From: Desulfosporosinus acidiphilus SJ4
Lineage (GTDB): Bacteria; Bacillota; Desulfitobacteriia; Desulfitobacteriales; Desulfitobacteriaceae
DNA: 64,000 bases
Reading direction: 5' to 3'
NCBI RefSeq assembly: GCF_000255115.2
Contig: NC_018068.1
Location: 3,815,977 to 3,879,976, forward strand
Under the pieces are notes generated by a model. The model did not search any database and had not been told where the DNA came from. It worked only from the letters and a program-made list of their open reading frames with translations. Of the stretch, positions 1 to 6,693 are shown piece by piece. The first letter of the stretch is position 1; each line of letters begins with the position of its first letter. The position numbers and the translations under genes were made by a program.

Positions 1-105
1 CATATCGAACCATCGCTATCACCAAATCTTACTCTATATTTCCTACCGCGTTAACCATCCGCGAATTAACTAAAAGGTAAATCAATTTCGAAGTTCGATC
101 ATCGC

Positions 106-152
106 AATTGTGACCTGGTCACAATTATAAACTATCTCAAACGTTATTACAA
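106..152 (-). promoter_or_regulatory. sigma-A type promoter overlapped by a FapR-like palindromic operator
   Basis: Reading leftwards on the minus strand, a -35 TTGTAA (147-152), a 17-bp spacer and a perfect -10 TATAAT (124-129) form a good vegetative promoter. A 21-bp perfect palindrome covers 106-126, with arms AATTGTGACC and GGTCACAATT around a single T, so it overlaps the -10 and the expected start site. The centre ACCTGGT and the odd symmetry resemble the FapR operator that represses fatty-acid and phospholipid genes. In many Firmicutes fapR-plsX-fab genes follow rpmF, which fits this position. Possible minus-strand starts occur at the very edge (about 1-23) but too little is left to call a gene. 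The operator geometry is seen; the FapR assignment is inference. Confidence 0.6.
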
Positions 153-204
153 GAAATTAGCCTGTCGAAATAGGAGGGGAAGAAAGCAATAAAGAAAATA
201 AAAA

Positions 205-236
205 AACAAAGAACCCTAAATATAGAATTCTTTGTT
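205..236 (-). terminator. rho-independent terminator after rpmF
   Basis: Arms AACAAAGAA (205-213) and TTCTTTGTT (228-236) form a 9-bp stem. On the minus strand it is followed by a run of T residues. It lies about 20 bases past the rpmF stop and separates rpmF from the next promoter. Confidence 0.7.
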
Positions 237-256
237 CTCTCAAAACCTTATAAACC

Positions 257-436
257 TTAAGCTTCCTTGGAAATAACTACTTTGGAATTATAGTACCCAC
301 AGTTTGGGCATATATAGTGCGGCAGTTTCGGTTTATGGCATTGGGGGCATTCAATGTGGTTTGGTGCAGTGATTTTCCACATAGCCCGGCGTTTACGTAC
401 TCTTGATTTTGATTGGCGATGTTGCGGAACACCCAT
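257..436 (-). CDS. rpmF: 50S ribosomal protein L32
   Basis: This 59-residue gene starts at the ATG at 436 and ends with TAA at 257. The protein starts MGVPQHRQSKSRVRKRRA, a typical L32 N-terminus. It then carries two cysteine pairs, CPKC and CPNC, which form the zinc knuckle of the zinc-binding L32 variant. It is a structural component of the large ribosomal subunit near the exit-tunnel region. The gene lies 32 bases after yceD in the same direction, the standard bacterial yceD-rpmF pair, and is closed by its own terminator. A purine-rich stretch upstream of the ATG serves as the ribosome binding site. Confidence 0.97.
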   Translation of the reverse strand: MGVPQHRQSKSRVRKRRAMWKITAPNHIECPQCHKPKLPHYICPNCGYYNSKVVISKEA

Positions 437-468
437 AATTACACCCCCTTTAAATTCTCGAAAATTGA

Positions 469-978
469 TTAGTCATTGGCTTGCCACTTGGCCAGTGCTG
501 CAAATCGAGGATCTATAACTTCCTCTTTACACGAACATTTAGTCTGGTTTAGATTCGCACCACAGGTCAAACATAAACCTTGACATTCCTCTGAACAAAC
601 AAACTTCATAGGTAAAGCCAACACAAGTTGTTCAAAAATTCGTTGACTAATGTCAACCTCATCCTTTTCTAAAAGAAGTGCCGACTCCAGCAATTCTTCC
701 GTCGCCTGCGCCGGGAAAGCCCATTCATCTTGGTAGGGTAAATTAAGAGGGTAATCGAAAGGTTCCAGACATCGTCCGCAGATTACTTTCAGTTCCGTCT
801 CAATTGTTCCGCTAACCAGCACTGCTTTATTTGTGTTGATTACCTGAAGTTGTACGTGTACAGGCGCTGAGAAGGAGAATGATTCTGTACCTAATTCAAA
901 TGGCGAAAAATTTTCCACTACATCAAAATGGATGCTTTCTCCAGATGTGCGACGAACTTGAGCAACATTCACTTTCAC
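469..978 (-). CDS. yceD: DUF177/YceD family protein (large-subunit rRNA accumulation)
   Basis: This 169-residue protein belongs to the YceD (DUF177, B. subtilis YlbN) family, needed for normal 23S rRNA accumulation in E. coli and plants; its biochemical role is not settled. It has two cysteine clusters: CGRC in the middle (around residue 70) and a C-terminal set (CSEECQGLCLTCG, then CSC) that probably binds zinc. The stretch between them is acidic, as in the family. The start is the ATG at 978, and a perfect consensus promoter lies just upstream. Co-transcription with rpmF is the usual arrangement and is supported by the 32-base gap. Confidence 0.9.
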   Translation of the reverse strand: MKVNVAQVRRTSGESIHFDVVENFSPFELGTESFSFSAPVHVQLQVINTNKAVLVSGTIETELKVICGRCLEPFDYPLNLPYQDEWAFPAQATEELLESALLLEKDEVDISQRIFEQLVLALPMKFVCSEECQGLCLTCGANLNQTKCSCKEEVIDPRFAALAKWQAND

Positions 979-1005
979 CTTAAATCACCCCAATACACAT
1001 ACACC

Positions 1006-1034
1006 ATTATAGTTGGCACATTTTTCTTTGTCAA
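1006..1034 (-). promoter_or_regulatory. perfect consensus sigma-A promoter for yceD-rpmF
   Basis: On the minus strand the -35 is TTGACA (1029-1034), the spacer is 17 bases and the -10 is TATAAT (1006-1011), matching consensus at all twelve positions. It drives yceD-rpmF from the short gap downstream of ackA, so these ribosome genes do not depend on ackA transcription. Confidence 0.88.
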
Positions 1035-1050
1035 GGAAAACTCTTTACAC

Positions 1051-2247
1051 CTATTTTGCCGTCAATTCCTGTGCGTCGAGAGCAATCATCAATTCCTCGT
1101 TGGTCGGAATCACAAGAACCCGGCAACGGGCATTCGCTTTAGAAACGTCAACTTCTTCACCGCGTACCTTATTTTTCTCCAAATCAAGTTCAATGCCGAA
1201 GAATTCCATGTTGGCACAGATTGAAGCACGGGTACTCGCCGAATTTTCCCCAACCCCTGCTGTAAAGATAATGGCATCGACACCGCCTAATTCGGCAACA
1301 TAGGCTCCAATATACTCCCTGACATCATGAGCAAAAATATCCAGAGCTAACTGAGCACGAAAATTACCATGCGAGGCTGCCACTTCTATATCTCTAAAGT
1401 CACTGCTAACTCCAGAAACGCCAAGGGCACCGCATTTGGTATTCAAAAAATCATTCATTTGATCTACATTAAATTTTTCTTTGTTCATAATATAAGTTAC
1501 AATTGCCGGGTCTAAAGCTCCGGAGCGTGTACCCATAAGCAATCCGTCCAGAGGCGTAAATCCCATAGAAGTTTCCATAGACTTGCCGCCTTTGATGGCG
1601 GAGATAGAAGCACCATTTCCTAAATGACAACTGATCAGTTTTAAGTCTTTAAGAGGCTTTTGCAGAAGTACTGACGCCCTTTGGCTGACATATTTATGCG
1701 ATGTGCCATGAAAGCCATATTTCCGAATGCCATATTTTTGATAAAATTCATAAGGTAAACCGTAAATGTAACTATCCGGTTTCATGGATTGATGGAAGGC
1801 GGTATCGAAGACTGCTACTTGAGGCACATTGGGCATGATGGCCTGGCAAGCTTTGATCCCGGCAATATTTGGCGGATTATGCAGCGGTGCCAATTCTATA
1901 CATTCATCAAGAGCTTTCATCACATCATCATTAATAACCACAGAATTTGCAAATTTTTCTCCGCCATGAACAACCCGATGACCCACAGCAGCAATTTCAC
2001 CCAGGTCTTTCAGGGCACCATATTCAGGAGATACCAACGCTTTAAGTACAAGTTCAATGGCCACGGAATGATTGGGGATGCTCGTTTTCATAACTTCTTT
2101 TTTCCCTGAGGCGGTAGTGTGAGTGAGAACCGAACCTTGAAGACCAATTCGTTCTACAAGCCCTTTGGCGATAGGGTTTTTAGTATTCATGTCAATGGCT
2201 TGATACTTCAGTGATGAACTTCCACAGTTTATTACTAGAATTTTCAT
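1051..2247 (-). CDS. ackA: acetate kinase
   Basis: Acetate kinase (398 residues, normal length) interconverts acetyl phosphate plus ADP with acetate plus ATP in the cytoplasm, giving substrate-level ATP in anaerobes. The N-terminal phosphate-binding motif [11 protein letters not shown] starts at residue 5. The central motifs [11 protein letters not shown] and [10 protein letters not shown], and the late motif FTAGVGENS, belong to the ASKHA-fold acetate kinases. No phosphotransacetylase gene lies beside it, so the Pta partner must be elsewhere. The gene sits between ylbJ and yceD-rpmF, a place it commonly holds in Peptococcaceae-type genomes. The start is the ATG at 2247, preceded by a GGGG-type ribosome binding site. 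Confidence 0.97.
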   Translation of the reverse strand: MKILVINCGSSSLKYQAIDMNTKNPIAKGLVERIGLQGSVLTHTTASGKKEVMKTSIPNHSVAIELVLKALVSPEYGALKDLGEIAAVGHRVVHGGEKFANSVVINDDVMKALDECIELAPLHNPPNIAGIKACQAIMPNVPQVAVFDTAFHQSMKPDSYIYGLPYEFYQKYGIRKYGFHGTSHKYVSQRASVLLQKPLKDLKLISCHLGNGASISAIKGGKSMETSMGFTPLDGLLMGTRSGALDPAIVTYIMNKEKFNVDQMNDFLNTKCGALGVSGVSSDFRDIEVAASHGNFRAQLALDIFAHDVREYIGAYVAELGGVDAIIFTAGVGENSASTRASICANMEFFGIELDLEKNKVRGEEVDVSKANARCRVLVIPTNEELMIALDAQELTAK

Positions 2248-2740
2248 TTCTAATCCCCTTCGTTTTTCCAGTCTCTTTTAGAATTCTCTTTTTAAGATAG
2301 ACTTAGTCTTCCCCGGAAAATTTGAATTTTTTCATAACTATAGTCTTCCACATTTTCCCATGGAATCTTCTTTTTCCTCAGTGAGTGTAGCACAGTTTTT
2401 AAGGTTATTTCAAGCCCTATCTCCATTTTTCTTCCAATTTCAGAAGATTGCGCTAAAACTTGCTTTCCTGCTGACTGAATTGCTTCAATTGCAAAACCAA
2501 GCTGAAAATTACAATATTCCCAATAAAAGGCATGGCCGGAGGACTCTGATATACTGGCAGACTTCTAGAGCCTGATATTTTTCCATATAAATTTAAAAAG
2601 AACACCACGAAAGGTCGATCTCGATTCGCTAGCCGTATAAGGTATTTATTTCCACAGCACCAGTTTTCATTCTTTGATGGTCCTCTAAGCGGCATGAGGG
2701 TCTGATAGTATAAAGAAAGGTGGAGGAGGGTGATCTTTCT
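2248..2740. other. 493-base divergent intergenic region between ackA and ylbJ
   Basis: The region separates divergent ackA and ylbJ and should hold both promoters. I saw no strong -35/-10 pair and no convincing sigma-E site for ylbJ. A 71-codon plus-strand reading frame at 2360-2575 has no family resemblance or good ribosome binding site and is not called. The ylbJ ribosome binding site is at 2722-2730. Confidence 0.5.
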
Positions 2741-3892
2741 ATGTCTGTAGTGATTCGCGTAATAGGTTTAAGTCTCCTTGCCTTGGGCATGTTTATATAT
2801 CCTCAGGAAGTTCTTAACTCTGCCGGTGCAAGCTTAACTTTATGGTGGCGTTTTGTTCTCCCGGCCTTACTTCCCTTTTTCATTCTTTCGGAGCTTCTCA
2901 TGGCTTCAGGCTTTGTCCATTTCCTCGGAGTTTTTCTGGAATCATTGATGCGTCCGATCTTTCGGCTTCCTGGTCAAGCAGCCTTTGTGGTGGCTATGGG
3001 GTATACCTCGGGCTTTCCTATGGGAGCAGTTCTCACCGCCAGACTTCGCAAAGCGGGCAAAATATCCCGTATTGAAGGAGAGAGATTACTGGCATTTACC
3101 AATAACCCAAGTCCTGGGTTTATGTTTGGGGCAGTTGCTTCGGGTATGTTAGGAAAACCATCTCTTGGAGTTGTCCTAGCCGCTTCCGTTTATCTCGCCA
3201 ATCTCATGGTAGGATTTCTCTTTCGTTTTTACCATTTCTCAGCCTCCCCTGCGCAATCGCTCAGATTGCCCTCGTTCCAACAGGCCTGGCACGAATTAAA
3301 AACCGCCCAACTCCAGGACAAACGCACCCTAGGACAACTTCTCAGTGACTCCATCAAGCAAAGCTTTACAACGGTACTCATGGTTGGTGGGTTTATGGCC
3401 TTTTTTTCTGTAATTCTCCGTCTCCTAAATATCTGGCGTATTACCTTTTTATTAGCATCTCTGAGTCATTATCTAGTAAGAGCAATTCCTTTATCAATTC
3501 AGCAAGCTTTCTTTAACGGCCTCTTAGAGATGACCATCGGTTGTCAACAAAGTATCCAGGCAGTTCCAATTATCAATCAGCAAATAGCTTTGTTGGCCTT
3601 GCTCATGGGTTGGAGTGGTCTGTCCGTATTTGCTCAAATTATTGGTTTCATTAGCGGTACTGATTTGAGAATTGCACCTTTTATTGCTGCCCGAACTCTC
3701 CACGGAATTTTCGCTTTAGGACTAAGTCAACTCTTCCTAAAATTCGCAAAATTGCCTGTCATGGCACTGCCCTCCCAGAGTCTTAGTCCTCAATCTCAAT
3801 TCTGGAGTACATGGCACCTTAGTCTTCTCATGTTTCTTGGTGCGTCAGGGATTCTTCTCTCTCTTGCTGCCAGCCAGCGGTTACATCGTTAA
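2741..3892 (+). CDS. ylbJ: sporulation integral membrane protein YlbJ
   Basis: This 383-residue polytopic membrane protein resembles YlbJ, a nucleoside-recognition (Gate) domain protein required for spore cortex formation in B. subtilis and made in the mother cell. The conserved YTSGFPMGA segment is followed by a basic ARLRKAGKIS loop and a NNPSPGFMFG motif, with about eight hydrophobic segments overall. I chose the ATG at 2741 because GGAGGAGGG lies at 2722-2730; the frame is also open from a GTG at 2720. In B. subtilis ylbJ lies in the ylbH-rpmF stretch. Here it has the same neighbours but points against them. Confidence 0.88.
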   Translation: MSVVIRVIGLSLLALGMFIYPQEVLNSAGASLTLWWRFVLPALLPFFILSELLMASGFVHFLGVFLESLMRPIFRLPGQAAFVVAMGYTSGFPMGAVLTARLRKAGKISRIEGERLLAFTNNPSPGFMFGAVASGMLGKPSLGVVLAASVYLANLMVGFLFRFYHFSASPAQSLRLPSFQQAWHELKTAQLQDKRTLGQLLSDSIKQSFTTVLMVGGFMAFFSVILRLLNIWRITFLLASLSHYLVRAIPLSIQQAFFNGLLEMTIGCQQSIQAVPIINQQIALLALLMGWSGLSVFAQIIGFISGTDLRIAPFIAARTLHGIFALGLSQLFLKFAKLPVMALPSQSLSPQSQFWSTWHLSLLMFLGASGILLSLAASQRLHR

Positions 3893-3930
3893 ATGATATC
3901 GAACTCTATAATCCACCGGAATGAGAAAGG

Positions 3931-3965
3931 GAGAAGGAAGAGCACGATCCTTACTCTTCCTTCTC
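3931..3965. terminator. possible bidirectional hairpin between convergent genes
   Basis: A perfect 12-bp inverted repeat has arms GAGAAGGAAGAG (3931-3942) and CTCTTCCTTCTC (3954-3965). It lies between the ends of ylbJ and the convergent coiled-coil gene and includes that gene's last codons. There is no long T run, so the terminator role is an inference from position. Confidence 0.45.
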
Positions 3966-4451
3966 TCTTTCGTAGTTAACCTTTTGTTCTTTGTCCTCTT
4001 TAGCTAAACCTTTTAATTCTTCATGATTCTTCCGCAAAGATTGAAGTGTTTCAAACAAACTCTCTTCAACATGTTGAAGCATATCATCCGCATATTGAAC
4101 TGCTCCAACCTTCACATTATGAGCAAATGTCTGAGCTTGTTTTACAATCTCTTCTCCATAGGTCTGAGCCTGCCTCACGACTTCATGTTCCACTGCCATC
4201 TTGTCTACATAAGCTTTTCCACGATCCATGAGTTTTTGGGCTTCCGCTTGTGCTTCATCGAGGATGCGCTGCCGTTCTTTCAAAACCCATTTGGCATTTT
4301 CCAGCTCTTCCGGTAAAGCGGCACGCACTCGATCAAGAAGTTCAAAAATCACGGCATCATCCACAAGGACTTTCCCAGTCATGGGGATTTTAGGTCCATG
4401 ATCTATAATTTCTTCTACCTCATTGATTAAACTCAAAACATCCTCTTCCAC
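3951..4451 (-). CDS. coiled-coil protein of unknown function
   Basis: This 166-residue acidic protein is mostly long alpha helix. Residues of about 60 to 130 are rich in Q, E, A and K, in heptad-like patterns such as EAQAEAQKLMDRGKAYVDK, recalling the peripheral-stalk subunits of rotary ATPases (F-type b, V-type E/H). No Walker motif is present, so the name ATPase sometimes given to such proteins is not supported. I chose the GTG at 4451 because AGGGGGAGG ends six or seven bases before it; an upstream ATG at 4496 would lie well inside rsmD. The gene starts just after the rsmD stop and is surely co-transcribed. A DivIVA-like or envelope scaffold role is possible but unproven. Confidence 0.7.
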   Translation of the reverse strand: MEEDVLSLINEVEEIIDHGPKIPMTGKVLVDDAVIFELLDRVRAALPEELENAKWVLKERQRILDEAQAEAQKLMDRGKAYVDKMAVEHEVVRQAQTYGEEIVKQAQTFAHNVKVGAVQYADDMLQHVEESLFETLQSLRKNHEELKGLAKEDKEQKVNYEREKEE

Positions 4452-4468
4452 GTAAATCCTCCCCCTCG

Positions 4469-5029
4469 CTATATATCCATTCTCTGGATATACCAAACTT
4501 TTGTATCACCATAGAGACTTATTTTCCGAACTTCTAAAGGATGAGATGTATTATCTGTTACATCCAGTTGTTCATCTTTTGCTGTTTCAGCAATAATAAC
4601 GCCATTGGTTTCTAAATTTGAGCTGCAACTCAAGACAGCTAAAGACTTTGCTGCTAAATCTTTATGATAAGGGGGATCTAAAAAAATAAGGTTAAAGACT
4701 TCATCCGGATTGTTCTCTAAGTACTTGAAGGCATCCACCAATAAAACTTTTGTCTTTGAACCTATGCCAAGCCGATCCATATTCTCTCGGATCACATTAT
4801 GGGCATTGTGACTCTTTTCAACGAGAACCGCTTCGCGTGCTCCCCGGGAAAGTGCTTCAAAGGCTAAATTTCCTGTGCCTGAGAAGAGATCAAGCACACG
4901 GGCATCTTGAACTCGGTCCCCTAAGACATTGAATATCGCACCTTTTACTTTATCCGAAGTCGGACGCGTCATCATTCCTTCCACTGCCTTTAGAATTCGT
5001 CCCCGCATTTCACCGGCTATAATTCTCAT
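4469..5029 (-). CDS. rsmD: 16S rRNA (guanine966-N2)-methyltransferase
   Basis: RsmD methylates G966 of 16S rRNA in the small subunit. The 186-residue product begins MRIIAGEMRGR, a family hallmark, followed by the RPTSDKVKGAIFNVLG segment. The SAM-binding motif is VLDLFSGTGNLAFE and the catalytic motif is DPPY (within LIFLDPPYHKD). I chose the ATG at 5029; an in-frame ATG at 5047 (MKFGGYM) has no ribosome binding site and lies in the promoter -10 region (TATAAT immediately upstream). GGAGG lies four bases before the chosen ATG, a short spacing. In B. subtilis the next gene (ylbI) is coaD; here it is the coiled-coil gene. Confidence 0.93.
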   Translation of the reverse strand: MRIIAGEMRGRILKAVEGMMTRPTSDKVKGAIFNVLGDRVQDARVLDLFSGTGNLAFEALSRGAREAVLVEKSHNAHNVIRENMDRLGIGSKTKVLLVDAFKYLENNPDEVFNLIFLDPPYHKDLAAKSLAVLSCSSNLETNGVIIAETAKDEQLDVTDNTSHPLEVRKISLYGDTKVWYIQRMDI

Positions 5030-5149
5030 ATACCCTCCAAACTTCATTATAGCAGAGCTTATACAGCTTTTCAGCCAATAATTTAGTTAATTGGACATTT
5101 TTCGTTTAGTATAACACAAATACTCTAAACTCGTTCTTTAATTTTCTTT

Positions 5150-5178
5150 GCATATGATTTATGTTTTTGCCAATACTA
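5150..5178 (+). promoter_or_regulatory. candidate forespore sigma-G/sigma-F promoter of gpr
   Basis: GCATA (5150-5154), a 17-base spacer and AATACTA (5172-5178) match the sigma-G pattern (GHATA, then CATNHTA) except for the first base of the -10. Forespore control is known for gpr in Bacillus. This would give a leader of about 130 bases. Confidence 0.45.
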
Positions 5179-5256
5179 TCCTTGTATTCGGTGATTTTTT
5201 ATAATCATAGAATACTCTTCCCCCATCCAGCTCTTCCTTTCGTTTTTCCTCTCTGT

Positions 5257-5291
5257 TCACTGGGAGCTAATTAAAGCCCCAGTGACTTTTT
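5257..5291 (+). terminator. terminator-like hairpin in the gpr leader
   Basis: Arms TCACTGGG (5257-5264) and CCCAGTGA (5278-5285) form a perfect 8-bp stem, followed by C and five T residues, just upstream of the gpr ribosome binding site (5297-5303). It looks like an intrinsic terminator yet lies between the candidate promoter and the gene. It could attenuate gpr or block read-through from elsewhere. Confidence 0.55.
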
Positions 5292-5314
5292 AAAGTAAAG
5301 GAGTTATAAGAAAA

Positions 5315-6301
5315 ATGAACAAATCTCAACTTTATCGCCACCTTAATGTCCAGGTTGATTTAGCGGTTGAAGCGCATCAGATGCTTCGCGGAGAGAGCGG
5401 CGAAGAAATTCCGGGGGTGATCATGGATGAGCAAAAACTCGACCATGCCAAAGTAACCATTATTACTGTGGAAACCGATGAAGGTGTTGAAGCCATTGGT
5501 AAACCCAAAGGTCAATACATCACCATCGACGCACCGGAAATCAGAAATAATGATTATTCTGTGCATGAAGCTATTACTCAAATTCTAGCCGACCGCTTAA
5601 TTGACCTCATGGATCTCTCAGAAGATGCCAGCATCTTGATCATTGGTTTAGGCAATTGGAACGCTACACCGGATGCTTTAGGTCCGCAAGTCATTGACAA
5701 GACTATGGTAACCCGTCACCTCTATCAACTATCTCCCGAAGAATTAAAGGGCAAAATGCGCAAAGTAAGTGCTATATCCCCCGGAGTCCTTGGTACGACA
5801 GGTATTGAGACTGCCGAAATCATACGCGGAATTGTTGATCATGTAAAACCCGACTTAGTCATTGCCATTGACGCCTTAGCAGCCGGCTCTCCGGAACGTA
5901 TTGGCACCAGTATTCAGTTAGCCGATACAGGGATACACCCAGGTTCAGGCGTTGGAAATCCCCGGGCCGGGATTAATGAAGAAACTATTGGCTGTAAAGT
6001 TATTGCTATTGGTCTGCCAACGGTACTGAACGCTGCCATCATTGCCCACGATGCAGTTGAAGGTATCTTCAAAGAATTTGTGACGAGTCCTTCTCTCTAT
6101 AAACTCTATAAGGGCATCAAGCCCGAGGTTTATAGTAAAATTATTGATGATGTGCTCTCACCCTTTCAAGGCAATCTTATGGTCACCCCCAAAGAAATTG
6201 ATTCGCTGATTCAAATTTCGGCTAAGATTATTGCCGGCGCATTAACGATCAGTCTACATCCAGGTATTGACCGTGAGGATTATGAACGATATCTGCAATA
6301 G
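5315..6301 (+). CDS. gpr: GPR germination endopeptidase
   Basis: This 328-residue protease cleaves small acid-soluble spore proteins (SASPs) early in germination, freeing amino acids. The start is the ATG at 5315 with AAAGGAG twelve bases upstream. It has the family core ILIIGLGNWNATPDALGP near residue 108 and a second conserved block LVIAIDALAAGSPERIG near residue 178, whose aspartates match the proposed aspartic-type active site. The first 15 or so residues precede the usual self-processing region, with the zymogen made in the forespore. A DNG-type loop and GSGVGNPRAG follow. The SASP-like gene lies convergent just downstream, so protease and possible substrate are neighbours. Confidence 0.95.
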   Translation: MNKSQLYRHLNVQVDLAVEAHQMLRGESGEEIPGVIMDEQKLDHAKVTIITVETDEGVEAIGKPKGQYITIDAPEIRNNDYSVHEAITQILADRLIDLMDLSEDASILIIGLGNWNATPDALGPQVIDKTMVTRHLYQLSPEELKGKMRKVSAISPGVLGTTGIETAEIIRGIVDHVKPDLVIAIDALAAGSPERIGTSIQLADTGIHPGSGVGNPRAGINEETIGCKVIAIGLPTVLNAAIIAHDAVEGIFKEFVTSPSLYKLYKGIKPEVYSKIIDDVLSPFQGNLMVTPKEIDSLIQISAKIIAGALTISLHPGIDREDYERYLQ

Positions 6302-6344
6302 TCCGCCGACTTTGACGATCTGACTATAGTTGTCAGAAAAACAG

Positions 6345-6381
6345 GGAAAAAGGCCAGGTAGTTTATACCTGACCTTTTTCC
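6345..6381. terminator. strong bidirectional terminator between gpr and the SASP-like gene
   Basis: A 16-bp stem with one mismatch spans 6345-6360 and 6366-6381 around a 5-base loop. The arms begin GGAAAAAGG and end CCTTTTTCC, so each strand provides a T run. It serves both convergent genes. Confidence 0.85.
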
Positions 6382-6398
6382 TTGAATGCCTTATTACG

Positions 6399-6524
6399 TT
6401 ATTGGGGAGTATTGGGAAAGCTTTTGTGTTTGCGATTGGCAATCCCAATCTCTTGAGCGACTTCATACTTGAACTTCTCTAATTCCGGTGAAAGTTGGAC
6501 CATAGGTTTCGTTGTTTTAGCCAA
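6399..6524 (-). CDS. short alpha/beta-type SASP-like protein
   Basis: This 41-residue protein starts at a TTG (6524) after a GGGGGTG ribosome binding site. Its centre, LSPELEKFKYEVAQEIGI, closely matches the first half of alpha/beta-type small acid-soluble spore proteins, including the conserved E-x-A region cut by GPR. Normal members are 60 to 75 residues and have a second DNA-binding half with a GGxMVK-type motif. That half is missing: the protein ends NRKHKSFPNTPQ. No other frame downstream restores it before the gpr terminator. It could be a minimal SASP, a diverged family member or a decayed gene. The location next to gpr and a plausible forespore promoter favour a functional gene. Confidence 0.68.
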   Translation of the reverse strand: MAKTTKPMVQLSPELEKFKYEVAQEIGIANRKHKSFPNTPQ

Positions 6525-6611
6525 AGCTTACACCCCCATAGATTTATTCAGTAAGGCAGCAGACCTGCTTCGCTGCTGCTTCGCTTTCAACCTTTAGGCT
6601 TTGTTCACTCA

Positions 6612-6641
6612 TATTATTCTTCTTTTGGCTTAAAACAATAC
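6612..6641 (-). promoter_or_regulatory. candidate sigma-G promoter of the SASP-like gene
   Basis: On the minus strand GTATT (6637-6641), an 18-base spacer and AATAATA (6612-6618) partly match the sigma-G consensus. The match is weaker than for gpr and rests mainly on the identity of the gene it precedes. Confidence 0.3.
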
Positions 6642-6693
6642 TCGGCAATTCTTTCCAAACGAATTAGCTTGTTAAAATGAATTAATTCTTCAC

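Noticed and set aside
1-23. Start of a fapR gene at the window edge
   Set aside because: Possible ATG or GTG codons on the minus strand exist, but fewer than eight codons remain, too few to support a call.
2360-2575. 71-codon frame in the ackA-ylbJ gap
   Set aside because: Low-complexity Phe/Leu/Gln composition, no ribosome binding site and no recognisable domain.
3951-4496. Annotation of the coiled-coil protein as an ATPase
   Set aside because: No Walker A or B motif; only a helical resemblance to ATP synthase stalk subunits.
6543-6612. 22-codon minus-strand frame before the SASP-like gene
   Set aside because: The ribosome binding site is weak and its ATG overlaps the candidate promoter -10; no sign of a conserved leader peptide.
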